64,000 nucleotides of DNA from Boesenbergia rotunda (taxonomy: Eukaryota > Streptophyta > Magnoliopsida > Zingiberales > Zingiberaceae), in NCBI GenBank assembly GCA_024364735.1, contig JAGFNQ010005637.1:1-64000 (forward strand), written 5' to 3'. Positions 24,352 to 37,700 of the stretch are shown piece by piece. A program made the position numbers and the translations under genes. How positions within the stretch are numbered: position 1 is the first letter of the stretch; each line of letters begins with the position of its first letter. The notes beneath the pieces are model-generated. The model made no database searches. It saw nothing but the letters and a program-made list of their open reading frames with translations, and had not been told where the DNA came from.

Positions 24352-25104
24352 TCTTCTTTGAGCATTTGGTGTGGTAGTGGTCCCACTCATCACATATGAA
24401 TCATTGAATGTGCTTCTTATCCTTCTTCTTCCTACAACCCATATTAGATTTTAAAAGAATTGAAATGGATTTAGAGATTACCTTCTTCTTCTTACCCAAT
24501 AGACACTTGTTCTTGTAATGTCCTTTCTCATTGCATCCGAAGCATATGATGTGATCCTTTGATTTAGCTCCGGTGGTTGAGGTTGAGGGTTGAACTTCCA
24601 ATATCTCCTCCACTTTGAATTACTTTTCTTCTTCCTCACTTGTGGATGTGGATGATTTCACTTCCTCCTCTTCAGATGTTGAACTCAATTCAACTTTTGA
24701 TTGATTTTTCTCCTCTTGGATCAATGAGCCCTTATCCTTGGGTTCTTCCACTTCTTATCCTTGTGTAAGATTCTTATGAAGAGCTATCATCTTACTCCAT
24801 AACTCATGAACATTCTTGTATTCACCTATATCACTAATTATATCATTAGGCAAAATATTAATTAAAATTGATATTATCTTATTATTTATCTTTGATTGTG
24901 ATTGTTGCTCCTTGGTTCAATATTTTGGTCGGAGCTTCTTTCCATGCTTGTCTTTTGGGGCTTCGAATGGTTCTTCGATGACTATCATCATATCCCAATC
25001 TATGTCGAACCACGTTTCACCTACATCCTTCAATAATCAAAGCTGTCGCGATCGTATGAAGGCGGAATGGTGATGTGGTCCCCCAATTTTTCTTCAAATT
25101 CCAT
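24352..25104 (-). pseudogene. Copia gag, N-terminal part with CCHC zinc knuckle
   Basis: A minus-strand ATG at 25104 opens a gag-like sequence with stops and frameshifts. Around 24485-24530 the minus strand encodes CFGCNEKGHYKNKC, a perfect C-x2-C-x4-H-x4-C nucleic-acid-binding knuckle, followed by a Lys-rich run. Before it are acidic and Ser/Thr-rich stretches. The frame is cut at 24352 by the Gypsy-type solo LTR and resumes at 19678. Gag would form the virus-like particle and bind RNA; this one is dead. Confidence 0.8.
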
Positions 25105-25170
25105 TTTCCTTTGGTACTTTGCTCTCCCGGTGATTAGTCCGTAGATGAGCGACCTTACTTTGATACCAAT

Positions 25171-26125
25171 TGTGGGAGGATCAGATGGCGGCTAGGGGGG
25201 GGGGGTGAATAGCTCTTCACCTTCAATTTGCAGTTCTCTTCCTACACTTTGTTATGGCACAGCGAAATACAAAACAAACTAAACTAACATAGAAAATAAA
25301 CCACTAACCCACGTCGATTTACGTGGTTCAGAGATGACACTCCTACTCCATGACAGTTCGTAAGGTGGACGATCTCGATCCGTCGGTAAATGACTCTCCG
25401 AAAAACTTCCGGCTAGCTTGTGTCGTTCCTTGCGGGTGGAGAAACCTCACCATAACCTCTACAAGAACTCTAGAGCACAAGTAGACTACTAATAAGTTTT
25501 AATCAAACTTATTTCGTCAACATTGCTCAAGCAAATCGAGTTCTCTTAAATAGAACTCGTTTGCTTAAGAGAACTCAGTTTGCTGATCCAACCGTTACCA
25601 GTCAACTGGTGTCAATATCAGTGGACTGATAGCTGTTGAATTCAAACGCTATAGCTCAATGTTCGACTTCAGCTGACACCAATTGACTGTACAGAAAGAT
25701 CAATCAATCTTTCTATGACCTCTACCAGTCGACTGATCTCATACCGGTCGATTGATAAAACCCTAAACCTAGGATTTCACTTCCCGAGTACAGTTGACTC
25801 GCACTCGGATCCTTACGACTCACTTGACTCTTCTTCACAGCCTTGACTTCTTGCCTTCAAGCCTTCTTCACTTTAGCTCTCGTCCCTCGGATGTATATAA
25901 GCCCACGACTCATCTCCATGCCATCATTCGCGTATGTCTCAAAGTGCGCTTTCCTCGGCTTATCGTTGCTACCTTGTCCACGCTCCCTCGGATACACCAT
26001 CCTTCATCGGACCCGAAGTCGTCAAGCTAAGTTTATGTGTATCCTGCAAACTTGTACACTCAAATATATATATCAAATACAAGGATAAATCTAACTTAAA
26101 CCCTTTATCTAAATATCAAAACACA
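25171..26125 (-). repeat. 5' LTR of truncated Copia
   Basis: On the plus strand it begins TGTGGGAGGATC and ends ATCAAAACACA; next to it (25159-25170) lies TTTGATACCAAT, which on the minus strand is the primer site ATTGGTATCAAA. The LTR includes a poly-G run (25194-25203) and imperfect palindromes ACCAGTCAACTGGT, CCAGTCGACTGAT and CCGGTCGATTG (25595-25760). Confidence 0.8.
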
Positions 26126-26288
26126 TAGTCCCATGGATCATAGATTACCTTAATATGTCTAATATATATAACAAACAAAACTTAATTCATCATCATAACA
26201 TATAAAGGATATCTATGTGTATTGTGGGTTGTAATCAAGGTTCTGATCTTAGATGCTAAAAGATGTCATTTATCCTTAATTGCATGAA

Positions 26289-26324
<36 letters not shown>

Positions 26325-27050
26325 CTTGTAACTAAGTGTAAAAAAAAATTTAAGATCATGTAATAAAAAATACATATATCAAATGTTCCATGACATAAAA
26401 AAGTATTAAAACCTATATAGTCAGCATTGCATCGATTATATATATATATATATATATATATGAAACTTATAACTAAGTGTAAAAAAAAATACATATATCA
26501 AATGTTCCATGACATAAAAAAATATTAAAACCTATATAGTCAGCATTGCATCGATTAGTAATAGGCAAGTTAAAAATATGTAAAACATGACATAACATGC
26601 AAAAGTATCAGATAATATCAAAAATAGAAGCAACTGTAGCATGACATGCCAAAAAAAATCCTAATATAAAACTTAATATATAAAGACTTACTCCTTCCAT
26701 TTACAATTTCCATCGTATTCCTTCCCACCAAGTGACTTGTTCTAAACAAATTAATAGTATTAAAAAATATAAAAAATAAACTCAATCAAATAACAAATGC
26801 TCATACAAAAGAAATTCATGAAAAACTATCACCCCACCACCATCATCATCGCACCATCATTATCAAAATTAGGAGGAATTGACTTGGAGCATAACCTAAC
26901 TGAAGATGTTACATAATAAAGTCCTATTGTTGGCTTATTTCTCTTATTTCCTAATCCCTTTCCAATATTATGCCCTTCAAAGGCAACCTCTTTAGACAAG
27001 TTATGTATTTATGTCGTTACTGCAAGTGAGGAGGAACTAGATGTACGAGC
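26126..27050. other. AT-rich intergenic DNA with duplicated (TA)n segment
   Basis: A ~140-bp block containing a (TA)n run, then gaaacttgtaactaagtg and agtcagcattgcatcgatta, occurs twice in a row (about 26291-26440 and 26440-26560). The second copy lacks ~25 bp. The rest, to 27050, has no recognisable gene. Confidence 0.7.
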
Positions 27051-28019
27051 TGTAGGTCCCATGTAGGCAAGCTAGAGAGGGGAGTGAATAGCCTTGCAAA
27101 TAAATACTAATTTTTTGTACTTTCTTTAGCAAATATAATAAGTTAGTTTAAACAATATAAACAAAGTAAACATGAACAACTTAAAGAAATAGTAAGAACA
27201 AATGAGTTTACTTAGTTGTAATCGGGAAGGTTACTAATCCAAGGTGTTGAAAAACTCAGTATCATAACTCTTTCATTGTAGGCGGAGAAGCCTTTTACAA
27301 GACTTTGACAAGCTCATAAAAAATTAGGAAATTATATTACAGTTGTTATTTTCTAATCATTGCTTTAGGGCTATTTATAGCCCGAAAACTAAAGTTATCT
27401 TGTGCTGACGTGACATTGAGGGGTCTCAGTTCTGATCTGAGATGCCTCAGTTGGATCAAATTTATCCACGACAGCCAACGGTCACTCAATGATAACTTTC
27501 AATTTGAGGCACCTCAGTTTCGACCTAAGGCGCTTCAGTTCCGACTCGAGACACTCAGGTTCCAACTAAGGCACCTCAGTTTTGCTTTTGTGCAGAACTT
27601 CATCCATTCAACTGAGGCGCCTTCTCAAGTAACTGAGGCGCCTCAGTTAATAATTTGGTCAAAGTCAACATCCATGTTGACTTTTTCATCTTTCGTCTGC
27701 TTGGCTGATTTTCGGTCATCCAGAGTTGAGCTCACCCGAACCCAACTCTGGCCTTCTCCTCGAACGAGCTTCCTCCCTGGCTTATCATCCCTCAGACGTC
27801 GTATACACCCTTCTTGTCCACAGGTGTACCCTTTCGCAACCTTTATGTCCCTCGAATGCATCTAGCCCGTCAGCTCCCTTCCTTGTGTCATCCTTCTCGT
27901 CTACTGAGTTTTTCGCTCGACTTCTTGTGCTCCTAAGCTTCTGTACACTAAGGATAAAAAATAACCAGAACCTAACTTGACTTAGTTGATCACATCAAAA
28001 CTAACTCAGGGTATTTACA
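27051..28019 (-). mobile_element. Copia-type solo LTR, TSD CGAGC
   Basis: A 969-bp block starts TGTAGGTCCC and ends GGGTATTTACA, with CGAGC on both sides (27046-27050, 28020-28024). The segment next to its left end, gctattcactcccctctctagc on the minus strand, is the style of Sirevirus-like LTR ends. It carries a cluster of imperfect palindromes around ACTGAGGCGCCTCAGT (27405-27650), one being a perfect 18-mer at 27631-27648. No protein is encoded. Confidence 0.85.
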
Positions 28020-28024
28020 CGAGC

Positions 28025-29540
28025 AACTCTATGGGTTCTGCTCAAAGAACTCATTCTCAATATCTTTCCTCCGCCTTTCGGTTCCCCACTCGCCTTCAAC
28101 CATAAATCCAAATGATTACTAACAGACACTCAGATCCCTTAATATTATCACTAGCACTTGAACTTCTTTGTACTAGCTCTAGCTCATCATATTTCTCTTG
28201 TATTGTAATAAAAAAATTTAAAATAAATTTACAATAATAATATTTTAGAAATACATATAATATAAAGTTAGAACTTGTACATATAATAGAATCTAAATTA
28301 TAAATTAAGATCCAAGATCTATCCAAACCTTGATTGCTTTAGCTCTATCTCCGCTCGAAGTTTATCTTTTTTCTAAAATGTGTGGGTGAAAATATCTATA
28401 AATGCAGGTTCCTTCCCCATTTCCTTAGTATCAAAAACATGATTAAAAATAATTAAAAAGTCTAAAATAGATTAAAAAATAGTGGGAGAGTTAAAAAATT
28501 ACCAATGTGTCTATACTCATCGATATTGATAGAGCCTCCCGCATTTGTCGTAGACTAGTCTCCAGAATTATAAGATTGATTTGTTTTATTGATTTTTTGT
28601 TAACTTTTCTTGATTGCCCAAAACGGAGATCCTAGTCCAATTTTCCTCGATGATGCAAGGTGACTTTTCCCCTCTAGTCTTAGCATGATTCAGTACATGT
28701 CGGGTGTGATCACCATATTTTTTTTTTGAAAATGCTCTTTATTTCCAACTCATCACTAGGGTTCCAAGTGAATGCCCACTGTAAATAAAAAAAATGATTA
28801 TATATTCACTTTTATTTCAGATATAAAATGAATGAGCTATAACTTAAACTCGCTCCACCAAAGCTCATTTGTCGATGCTAGAGTGCTTGTATAAGTCATT
28901 GAATCCCCTCTCTAATAATTATTCATGAATCTATTAATCTAGTGAGTGACACATACAGAGTTATCAAACCTATCATAAAATTACAAACAAACAATGTTAA
29001 ATAATTAAGATAGTTGAAAAAATAAATTATTATTTTTGTACTTACGAATCTCCATAAGGAACTATAGACTCTCGAGTGTCCTTAGCAACTAAGTGTCTAG
29101 AAGGACCTTGCATGGGTATTACGACTGGAGCGGAAAAGTATTGGGAATGGAAATGTACTAGCAAAGGTGCATGGGAAGGTCCTGCCTGATCAGGGGCATA
29201 GATACAATGTCAGGTGTTGAATTTAACTGGCCATGAGAACTTTGTCTATGACCACCCCATCGAAAGATGTGTTGAAAATTAAAAAAATAGGAATAAGACA
29301 AAGTAAACAAAAATTTGATGCATAATGAAAACATGAAAAAACTTATCATATTTGCTAAAGATAAGAGAGTACGCAAAACCTGCGATGACAAGATGTCATC
29401 TCTAATAACCTATAGAAACAAATATAGAGCATTAACAATTAAATATATAAATTAACAATGAGACATTATATAGACAATGTAACTAATTAACAGATCAAAA
29501 TTATTTTATGTCTATTTTTATATTATACTTGTGAGCTAAC
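28025..29540. other. Intergenic DNA with a possible En/Spm-type transposase scrap
   Basis: On the minus strand, 28790-28615 reads as a frame-shifted peptide with NPSDELEIKSIFKKK and GDHTRHVLNHAKTRG, which recalls the plant transposase family found in En/Spm elements. I am not sure of this. Otherwise AT-rich with no gene. Confidence 0.3.
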
Positions 29541-29544
29541 TATG

Positions 29545-29720
29545 TGATGCAAGCAGCCAAAGCAATAACCAGATGTTTGAAAAATGATCCAGGGTGCCCT
29601 GTGAGGTCTAAAGGCGCCTTGGGAGGTCTGGAGTTGCCCTAGGTGGTCTGGAGGTGCTCTAGGAGTTCTGGAGGCATCCTGGGAGGTCTGGAGGTGCTTT
29701 GGGTGATATATAGGCACCTT
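29545..29720 (+). repeat. ~23-bp GGAGGTGCYYTRGGAGGTCT tandem repeat
   Basis: Seven or eight diverged units such as ggtctggaggtgctctagg and ggtctggaggcatcctggg follow each other. A TATAAAA box at 29823 and a downstream transcript-leader-like stretch suggest this may be part of a degraded Copia-type LTR on the plus strand, without clear ends. Confidence 0.6.
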
Positions 29721-31239
29721 GGATTAGAAAATTTATCAAGATGATAATTAACGAGCAATTGCATTGGATCAGATGAGCTTCACTTAAGACCCCCCGGGTC
29801 ATTAAAGACACCCTAGATGCAGTATAAAAGTCAATGTTCAACTAGGAGCTCGAGATCATCATTTGCTACTTTTATTCTAAGTGCTTCACGCTTCAGAAAT
29901 GCCATTACGATGCTGAACACTGCTCTAACGACAACGCTCTTTTTCATCCTCTACTTTTTGATATTGGTAACAATTTAAATTATTTATTATTGTCGTTGCA
30001 TAATAAAGTGTAGTGTGTTACACTTTCTATCCTAATTCGACCTCTGTCGAAGATTTTCAAGAGAATTAGTAGATTGAAATCAAAGGTCGCGGCTTAGATC
30101 TATGTAATCTAAGTAAAAAAAATAAAAATGTTTTTAATTTTTACTATGTTATTTGTATTTTATTTTTTCCTGCGTACTTGAATTTCTAAAAAAATTTTAA
30201 AAGATGAAAAGAAAATTAAAAAAAAGAGATTTACCCCATCTTTCATTTGTTTTGATCCTACATAATATAATAATATAATATAATGAAATTTTAATTATAT
30301 ATAATCTATCATATATTTTTAATAATAATATATAATTTATTATATTAAATTACGTTCAAACCCACTCAAAACTAATTTTTAGATTCGTCTGAGCAAAAAT
30401 AAATTAGAGACGTTAAGCCTAAATATGTGTCAAAAATAAAAATGTTGAATTTTTAAAATAATTTTCTAAATTAATAGATGTTATGATGGAAGAGTTTTTT
30501 TGTTTTTTTTTGGCATGGTACTCCAAGTGGTCAATATTGTCGGTATCACGAGAAAAAAAAAGATAAGTAAATTTTACCCTAGGGCAACAGAAGAATTTTT
30601 TTAGTATGGTGAGACTTAAAGAGAGTAAAATAAATCTATTGTATCAAAATATTTCATCTTTGGATGATGATGCAGCTTTGATGAAAACAACATCGATGAT
30701 GATGCTTTGATGAAATTAATATCAAGATGGTGATATTTTTAAAAAATCAACATCAATATGGTGATGTTTTGATATAGCTATGTTTTAATGGAATCGGCAC
30801 AAACGTGGTGATGCATTAACTAAAACAATATCAAAGTATTTTTTTTAAAATTTATTTATTTATTTATTTTTAAAATTTACTTTATTTTCCCCTATATTAA
30901 ACTATTAAAAGAGATAAAAATAATATATATTTTTTATTTTTATTAACGTTCTTTTAATTTTATAATTTTATAATTAAATTTTTTATATTTTAAATTTGTT
31001 ATTAATATATATTTTTCAAAAAATATGAATAAATTTAGAAAATATTCATGACGTATGTTTTTATAAAAATTGATCTTTAGGATGAAACTTCTTGATAAAA
31101 TAATTATTATTTTCATTTAATTCAGTTCCATTTGGTTTCATTTAAATAAAAAAAATAGTTTTTATAATTTGTTTAGAATTAATTGCGTCCTTTAAGAAAA
31201 ATAAAATTATGGTGTTTTTCTTTTTAAATTTTAAAACTT
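29721..31239. other. AT-rich intergenic DNA upstream of the ALIS gene
   Basis: Possible LTR leader to about 30120, then very AT-rich sequence. At 30650-30830 a phrase around 'gatgatgctttgatgaaa' repeats loosely. No gene seen. Confidence 0.5.
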
Positions 31240-31758
31240 TGAGTGCGTCATAAACGCTGTTCAAACTTTGATTGGTCGGCGAGTCGAACACTTAGATTAC
31301 CAAAAAAACAAGGCGTCCTGCAATTGACTAAGGGGATCTCCTCCAACTCTCGCTGCAACGGAAAGCCCCATACCTGTTCCAATTCCACGTACCAGCCATG
31401 GGCCATCTCGCCATTAGCAAATCTTGACCATTCATTGAACACGCCGCCACTGTAAAATACACTTCGTTATTGAGCATCACCAGTCGTCGACTCTGACCAG
31501 TTCATTGTAGAACCTGCGGCACAACTTACCGCTTCGCTACCGGTTCCATTCGAAGTCGCCTTCGCTACGCGGTCAAACGACGACTCGATTACCCTAGGTG
31601 CAGAACAACTACTACTATAAGCAAAGCCAAATCCCTTTGATTCTGAGAAAGATCAGAGCTTGTTTGGTTTCTCGAAGGATCGGAGCAGTTTTTTTGCCCG
31701 AATTTGATCAGAAAATCTCACCTTTTGCCATCTAGCGAGCTTTCTCGTGTTTTAGGGG
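31240..31758 (+). promoter_or_regulatory. Promoter-proximal and 5' UTR region of ALIS gene
   Basis: GC content rises compared with the upstream AT-rich DNA, and the start codon lies at 31759 after a leader containing CT-rich and TTTCTCG stretches. I cannot place a TATA box or start site with confidence. Confidence 0.4.
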
Positions 31759-34700
31759 ATGAACGATTCGGCCGCTGGCACGAGCTCTGGATCGGGGGAT
31801 GTATCAGCTCCCAGGAGGAATTCCAACCGGCCAAAGTGTAAGATCGATTTATTGTTTGTTGTTAGATATGGGATTTGCAATGAAATTTTTGTTTACGGGA
31901 TTGCTTTTGTGTGCATCTATTTAAACTGTTTATTGGATTTTCCTTTTTTTTTCATCCTTTCTAATTGATTTGGGATTTGGGCATAGCACTTGCTCGATCA
32001 TCTTCTGGTGTGTTTTGATTCGTATTTTTAACCCGAGGGAAAGACGGCCACGGTTAGATTTCATTTTAGAAATAACACTGTACGGCTATAAACAGAACTC
32101 TCCTAATCTCTTACCCTAAGGTTTGAACAATCAATACACAGAATTGCAAAAGCATTTACAAATATTTTCTTAAGATTTTTCGGTTGTGATGTCCACAAGC
32201 ACCATTCACCATGGAGCAGGTAGCTGTAGTTAACACACATTTTTTCCGGTGTGAATTGAGTTTTTTATTTTTTAAGATATAACCTTCATACTATAAAAGG
32301 GTAAATTAGGCAGATTTTCCAGATTATTTCAGTCTGATGTTGGCGCTTGGTCCAAAATCCTTGCAATTGTCTGGGAAGAGCAAAGCCAGGGCTAACGAGC
32401 TAACCCAAGCTTTCTTCTAGAAGTTTATTGACTCTCCATTCCCACTCTGCTTTGTTTTCCATCTAGGAAGAGGTAGAGATTTGTATAATACCCTTCTAAA
32501 CAAAAGAGAATGCATTTTAACTAGTTTGATGCCAATTTTCCTTGAGGATGAACTATGAAGAACTATTGAATAAATTAAGCAAGGTTGTCACCCCACACGA
32601 GCTAAGCTTGTCGTGATGCTAGCTTCGCTCGTCGCGCTTGTACTTAACAATGTCAGAACAAATATATATAAATACTAACAACTAACTATGCATACCTCTG
32701 AAATAACTCTACTATTGTTAAACACATATCTCAACAATTTATTTGGAGATCAAAAACTCCAAAAGTGAGCACAAAAAGCAAAGTGGGTACAAGAAAGAAG
32801 TGTATGATGTAAAATGGTGCATCTTATAAGAGTCCAAAGAACAACAAATATTGAAGGCCATAATTTTCTACACTTAACTTCATTAGTCTTAATACAATCT
32901 CTTAAAATTTTATCTTAAACAATTTTAGCATTTCACTTACTTTCTCTTTTAATATCTTATTACTATTCTTTATTTAATTTATCAATCAATCTATAAATAC
33001 ATACCACACATGATAGATGACCGCAATCTTCCTAGTATATATATATATGAACCAGCTGCAATCCATCCAAAATAAAATGCATCATGATCACATATAAATA
33101 TATATATGGTAAATGACCTACAATCCACCTAGTGAAAATGTATCGTATATACGTGGGGTGAATGACTCACAATTCACTTAGTAAAATGTATCATATATAC
33201 ATAGAGTGAATGACCCGCAATCCACCTAATACAAGTTACATTGTGTGTGTATATATAGGGCGAACGATTCACAATTCACCCGAAGCATATCACAAATAAG
33301 GTGAACGATTCACAATCCACCTAGTGAGAAAGATGTGCCCAATATACATAGGGTGATCAACCCACAATCCACCCAATACTAAATACATCATGTGTATGCA
33401 CATATACATACATATATAGGGTGAACAATCACAATCTGCTCGGAAGTATCACACATAGAATAAAGTCAACAATCCGCAATCTATCCAGTGAGAAACATGT
33501 ATCGTATATACATATGGTGAACAACCTGCAATTCATTGAATACGAAATATATCATGTGTATCTACATATACATACATATATATGGTGAACGACTCACAAT
33601 CCACCCGAAAGCATCTCACATAGAATAGGATGAACGACTTGCAATCCATCCAATGAGAATGCATTGTATATAGGAGTGAATGACCCACAATCCACTCATT
33701 AAAATATATTATATGTATGTAGTTCTTTGAGAGGGCGAGCCGAAACTCTAAACTACAAGTAGTACGCTACTCTTTTAGAGGGCGGAGCCGAAGCTCTAAA
33801 CTACAAGTAGTCACACATAGACACGGAGGCAAAGGGGTGGGGGGTGGTGGTGGGGGCCACCGCTCCCGCTCTGCCACCCACCCAACCCCTTAATTTTTAA
33901 TATAAATTAATTTTTTACTCTTCAATTTTTAATGTAAATTTTAAATAATTTTTTTACAAATAATTAAAAAAAATAATAAAAGGGATGAGATGAAGTTGGA
34001 AATGCTTAAACCCAAGCACCTTCGTCCGAAACGCCGAAGCCACACGCGTGATTGAAGTCTGAAACGGTGAGAAGAAAAAAAACCAAAAACTCTAGATCAA
34101 ATTTCTCCTCTCAAATTTCTGAAGTTGCAATTTTAATGTCTTATGAAAGCGGTGATCGAAGAATAAAGAGAAGCCGGAAGCCCTTAAATTTCTAATCTCT
34201 ATTTCTAATATTCGTGGAGTTACAATTTCAAAGTCTAATGGATAAAAGCGGCGATTGAAGAACTAAGAGAAGTCAAAAGCCCTAAATTAAAATTTTCATC
34301 TCTATTTTTCAAGTTCTTATGGTTACAATTTCAAAGTTCCATGGATAATAATGGATATTGAAGAACACAAGGACACAAGAACGCTAGAAGCCTTAAATCA
34401 AAGTTTTCGTATCTATTTCTCAAATTCTTTGAGTTGCAATTCAGTACGCCTTCATCTTGGATTCTTCATAAGCTCAGTAAGTTTTAGGTTATATCAATAT
34501 AATTATTTATTATATATTTGATATTTTCTATACCAATTGATTACTTATCAATATTTTTCATATAGGTTCATTATGAACAAGAAAAAAAATTGATTTCTAC
34601 TTCAAGTAAAGGTGTTCAGAAGATAGTTCTTTTAATATTGTTTGTGACAATATTCAATCCAAGGTTCTCAATCTCATCGAAGATAAAGCTCCAACTATAG

Positions 34701-37700
34701 AACTTTCTCCAACTAAATTTTTGAAAGATTGTTTGTGACAATATTCATATAGGTTTCACCCCCCTCGTATAAATTTCTTGGCTCCGTCCCTGGTCACACA
34801 ACTCTTTTAGTGGCTAAGTCGAAGCTCTAAACTACAAGTAGTCAACTCTTTTAAAGGGCTAAGCTAAAGCTCTAAACTACAAGTAGTGACACAACTTTTA
34901 GATAGTGGAGCCAAACTCTAAATTACATGTAATCACACAACTCTTAGAGGGTGCATCCAAAGTATTGATATAATTAGTTTCTTACTTTATTAGTTACTAT
35001 AATTAATTAGGTAATCTAATTTATCATAGATCTCAAATAAGAAACAAACAAGATAGGAATCAACTAAGAATAAAAAGGGCAAGCAATATGATAGGGAACA
35101 ATCAAACAATAAGAGTAGGGATAAAAATCATAAAATTAGAATTAATTCTATTTTCCTCAACATCTACTTTCATAAATTAAATCATGGACAAGTGTGGTGA
35201 GACAAACAAGGAAAACTCACCTCAAATAAAGAAATTTCACCATATGTAATTCATGTATGCACCTCGAGGCTCCATGGTCACTTCCAACTCATATCACGAC
35301 TGATACTTATTCCAATCCATCTCCTTGGGAATCATATGCCCCAACCTTGTAAACCCAAGCATTAGGGGCTAATAGAAGGCCTATTATAGTTGCTGTCCTA
35401 AATGAAGGTTCATTAGAAACTCCTCAAACACAATTTAATTAGATTAAGCACTAGTCTCAAGGATCCAATATGCAAAGCAGTACATGAAAACGGTCAAAGA
35501 AACCTTACTGCGAAGAGATCAATCAATTCCTAGTATTTAAAGCTAGGTGGGGAGGCCCAATGCCGCTAGCAGCAAGCAAATAGTGTGAACAATGGTTAGC
35601 TAGCATGGTTGCTGCTGCTTCCAACAAGGGTGTCAGTTGATTCCGACGTGAGCAAGCATGCCATGCAGACCACGACAGTATGAGGTTGCCCATGAAGGTG
35701 ATAACAACAACGATAACGATGTCAAAGGCAGTGGCTTCATGGGGCTACGAGGATGGCGACGTCGCAGAGAAGTGTTGTGAGGCAGTTGTGTCGCAACGCC
35801 CACGACGGTGTTATGAAGCCATGGCGGCATCGAGAGTGGCGGTGCAAGGCCATTGTGGCGGCGGCGACGACAGTGCAAAACCACTACGGTGGTGGCGCAC
35901 GAAGAAAACTAGGATTTTAGTTGAGAAGAAAGGACGCACGAAAGGGAGCAAATAGGAGTTGGGTTATTAAGTTACACTTTTGCAGAAAGGTCCTAGCATT
36001 TATAAAACTTACAAATGCGTCCTTTGAAAATTTCAATAATATAACAAAGGTCCACCACCATTTTTCAGGTATTGTTGTGTTAACTTTCTATAAATCAATG
36101 ATTAGGGGTGAGTAAAAGTTCTGTTAAACTGCATAAACCTACCGAACCGATTGAATTTAAAAGTTCTGTTTGGTTATTTTGGAAATTCATTTTTTTGGTT
36201 AAAAATATTGGTTATTTTAGTTAATTTGGTTCAGTTCTTTGCATATTGACAAGAATGCATATTTTAGTTAATTTGGTGCATAACATATTTAACAGCTTGG
36301 TTCAGTTCTTTGCATATTGACAAGAATGGTTTTACAATAGTTTTTCCTAAACTCCCTTGCATATCCAGTTTGATTCATGCTAAAATAACTCTTCTGAATC
36401 TATTGATCTTGTTTGTTTTCAATCGGCTACTCAGATTCCAGGTTTACGCAGCAGGAGCTCCCAGCTTGTAAACCAATCCTTACTCCAAGATGGGTAAGCT
36501 TTGTGTTCTCTATACAAAATTTATAATACTAAGTTTGGAACCGGATATCCGATAGGAAAATCTCATGCCATATCTTGCAGGTGATATCTGTTTTCACACT
36601 TATTGGTGTCATCTTCATTCCCATTGGTATTGCAGCACTGCGGGCCTCCAACAATGTATGCTAATTGTTGATAAGATGACTAGTTTCTTTGATGTCTTGT
36701 AGCACTGTTTATATTTGACTGTTAGTTTTGTTTGTAGGTTGTTGAAATTGTGAAACGTTATGATGCAGACTGCATACCAGGGATCAACACGAAGGCTGAT
36801 AAGGTTGCATACATCCAGGATAAAAATATTGATAAAACCTGCACTATACCACTCAGGGTAATAAGGATTTCTTGTACTTTTATACTTATTGCTGCAATGA
36901 AGCAGAGAGAGAATTTAATTTCTGTCATCATGATATGCAACCGGAGCTTTAGTTTGTGGCGTTGATAACTTGTTCATTGTAGGTTATCTTGACAACTAAT
37001 GCAGCTTTGCAAAAGCCAACGACTATTAACACCATTGACTTTCTCTTAGGTACCAAAAGACATGGATCCACCTATTTATGTCTACTATCAACTAGATAAC
37101 TTCTACCAAAACCATAGGAGGTAATGTGCTGCACAACCTTCTATAGCTAGCAATACTATTTTCTCTAGTAGCATACCATGTTATATAATCACTCACTTTC
37201 TTATGACCTTTGGTTCAATTTTTGATGTCCTACGGTAATTACGTTTTATCCCTATACAGATATTGACAAACAATTTTTCATTGTTTTAACTTACTGGTTG
37301 ATTGGTGTTGAATTTTTCTTCTAGATATGTAAAGAGCCGAAATGATGCACAACTGAAGGATAGTGGGAAAGCAAATGAAACAAGTGGTTGTGATCCAGAA
37401 GAAACATCTAATGGTTCTCCAATTCTCCCTTGTGGTCTTATAGCATGGAGTTTATTTAATGATACTTACAATTTTTCCATTGGGAACCAAAATTTGACTG
37501 TGAATAAGAGGGGCATTTCCTGGAAGAGTGACAGGGATCACAAATTTGGAAATGATGTCTTTCCGAGGAACTTTCAGAATGGTACCTTGATAGGCGGTGC
37601 CTCACTTGATGAAAACATATCAGTGAGACTCTGTTTTTTTTTATTACATGCTACATATTTTCGTGTTGCAACTGCAACTTACACTTCTGAAGAACAAATC

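Larger units (their letters stand above)
18987..26125 (-). mobile_element. Truncated minus-strand Copia: 5' LTR plus gag
   Basis: On the minus strand this reads, in order: 5' LTR (26125 to 25171), primer site, gag with a CCHC knuckle, and a gag tail, then stops abruptly near 18987 with no integrase, RT or 3' LTR. The body is split by the solo LTR 19679-24351. The flank next to the 5' LTR is TAGTC, and no matching duplication can be expected because the other end is lost. Confidence 0.75.
31838..36434 (+). other. Intron 1 of ALIS (4.6 kb), repeat-rich
   Basis: Begins GTAAGATC and ends CTACTCAG. It holds two families of tandem repeats, a hAT element, and between 35500 and 35960 a GC-richer stretch with frames on both strands that match no known protein. 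Near 36231-36328 a ~31-bp phrase (ggttcagttctttgcatatt...) is duplicated 68 bp apart. Confidence 0.85.

Noticed and set aside
35633..35955. Overlapping 83- and 91-codon frames in ALIS intron 1
   Set aside because: GC-richer sequence opens both strands; no recognisable domain or start context, and the host intron is spliced out.
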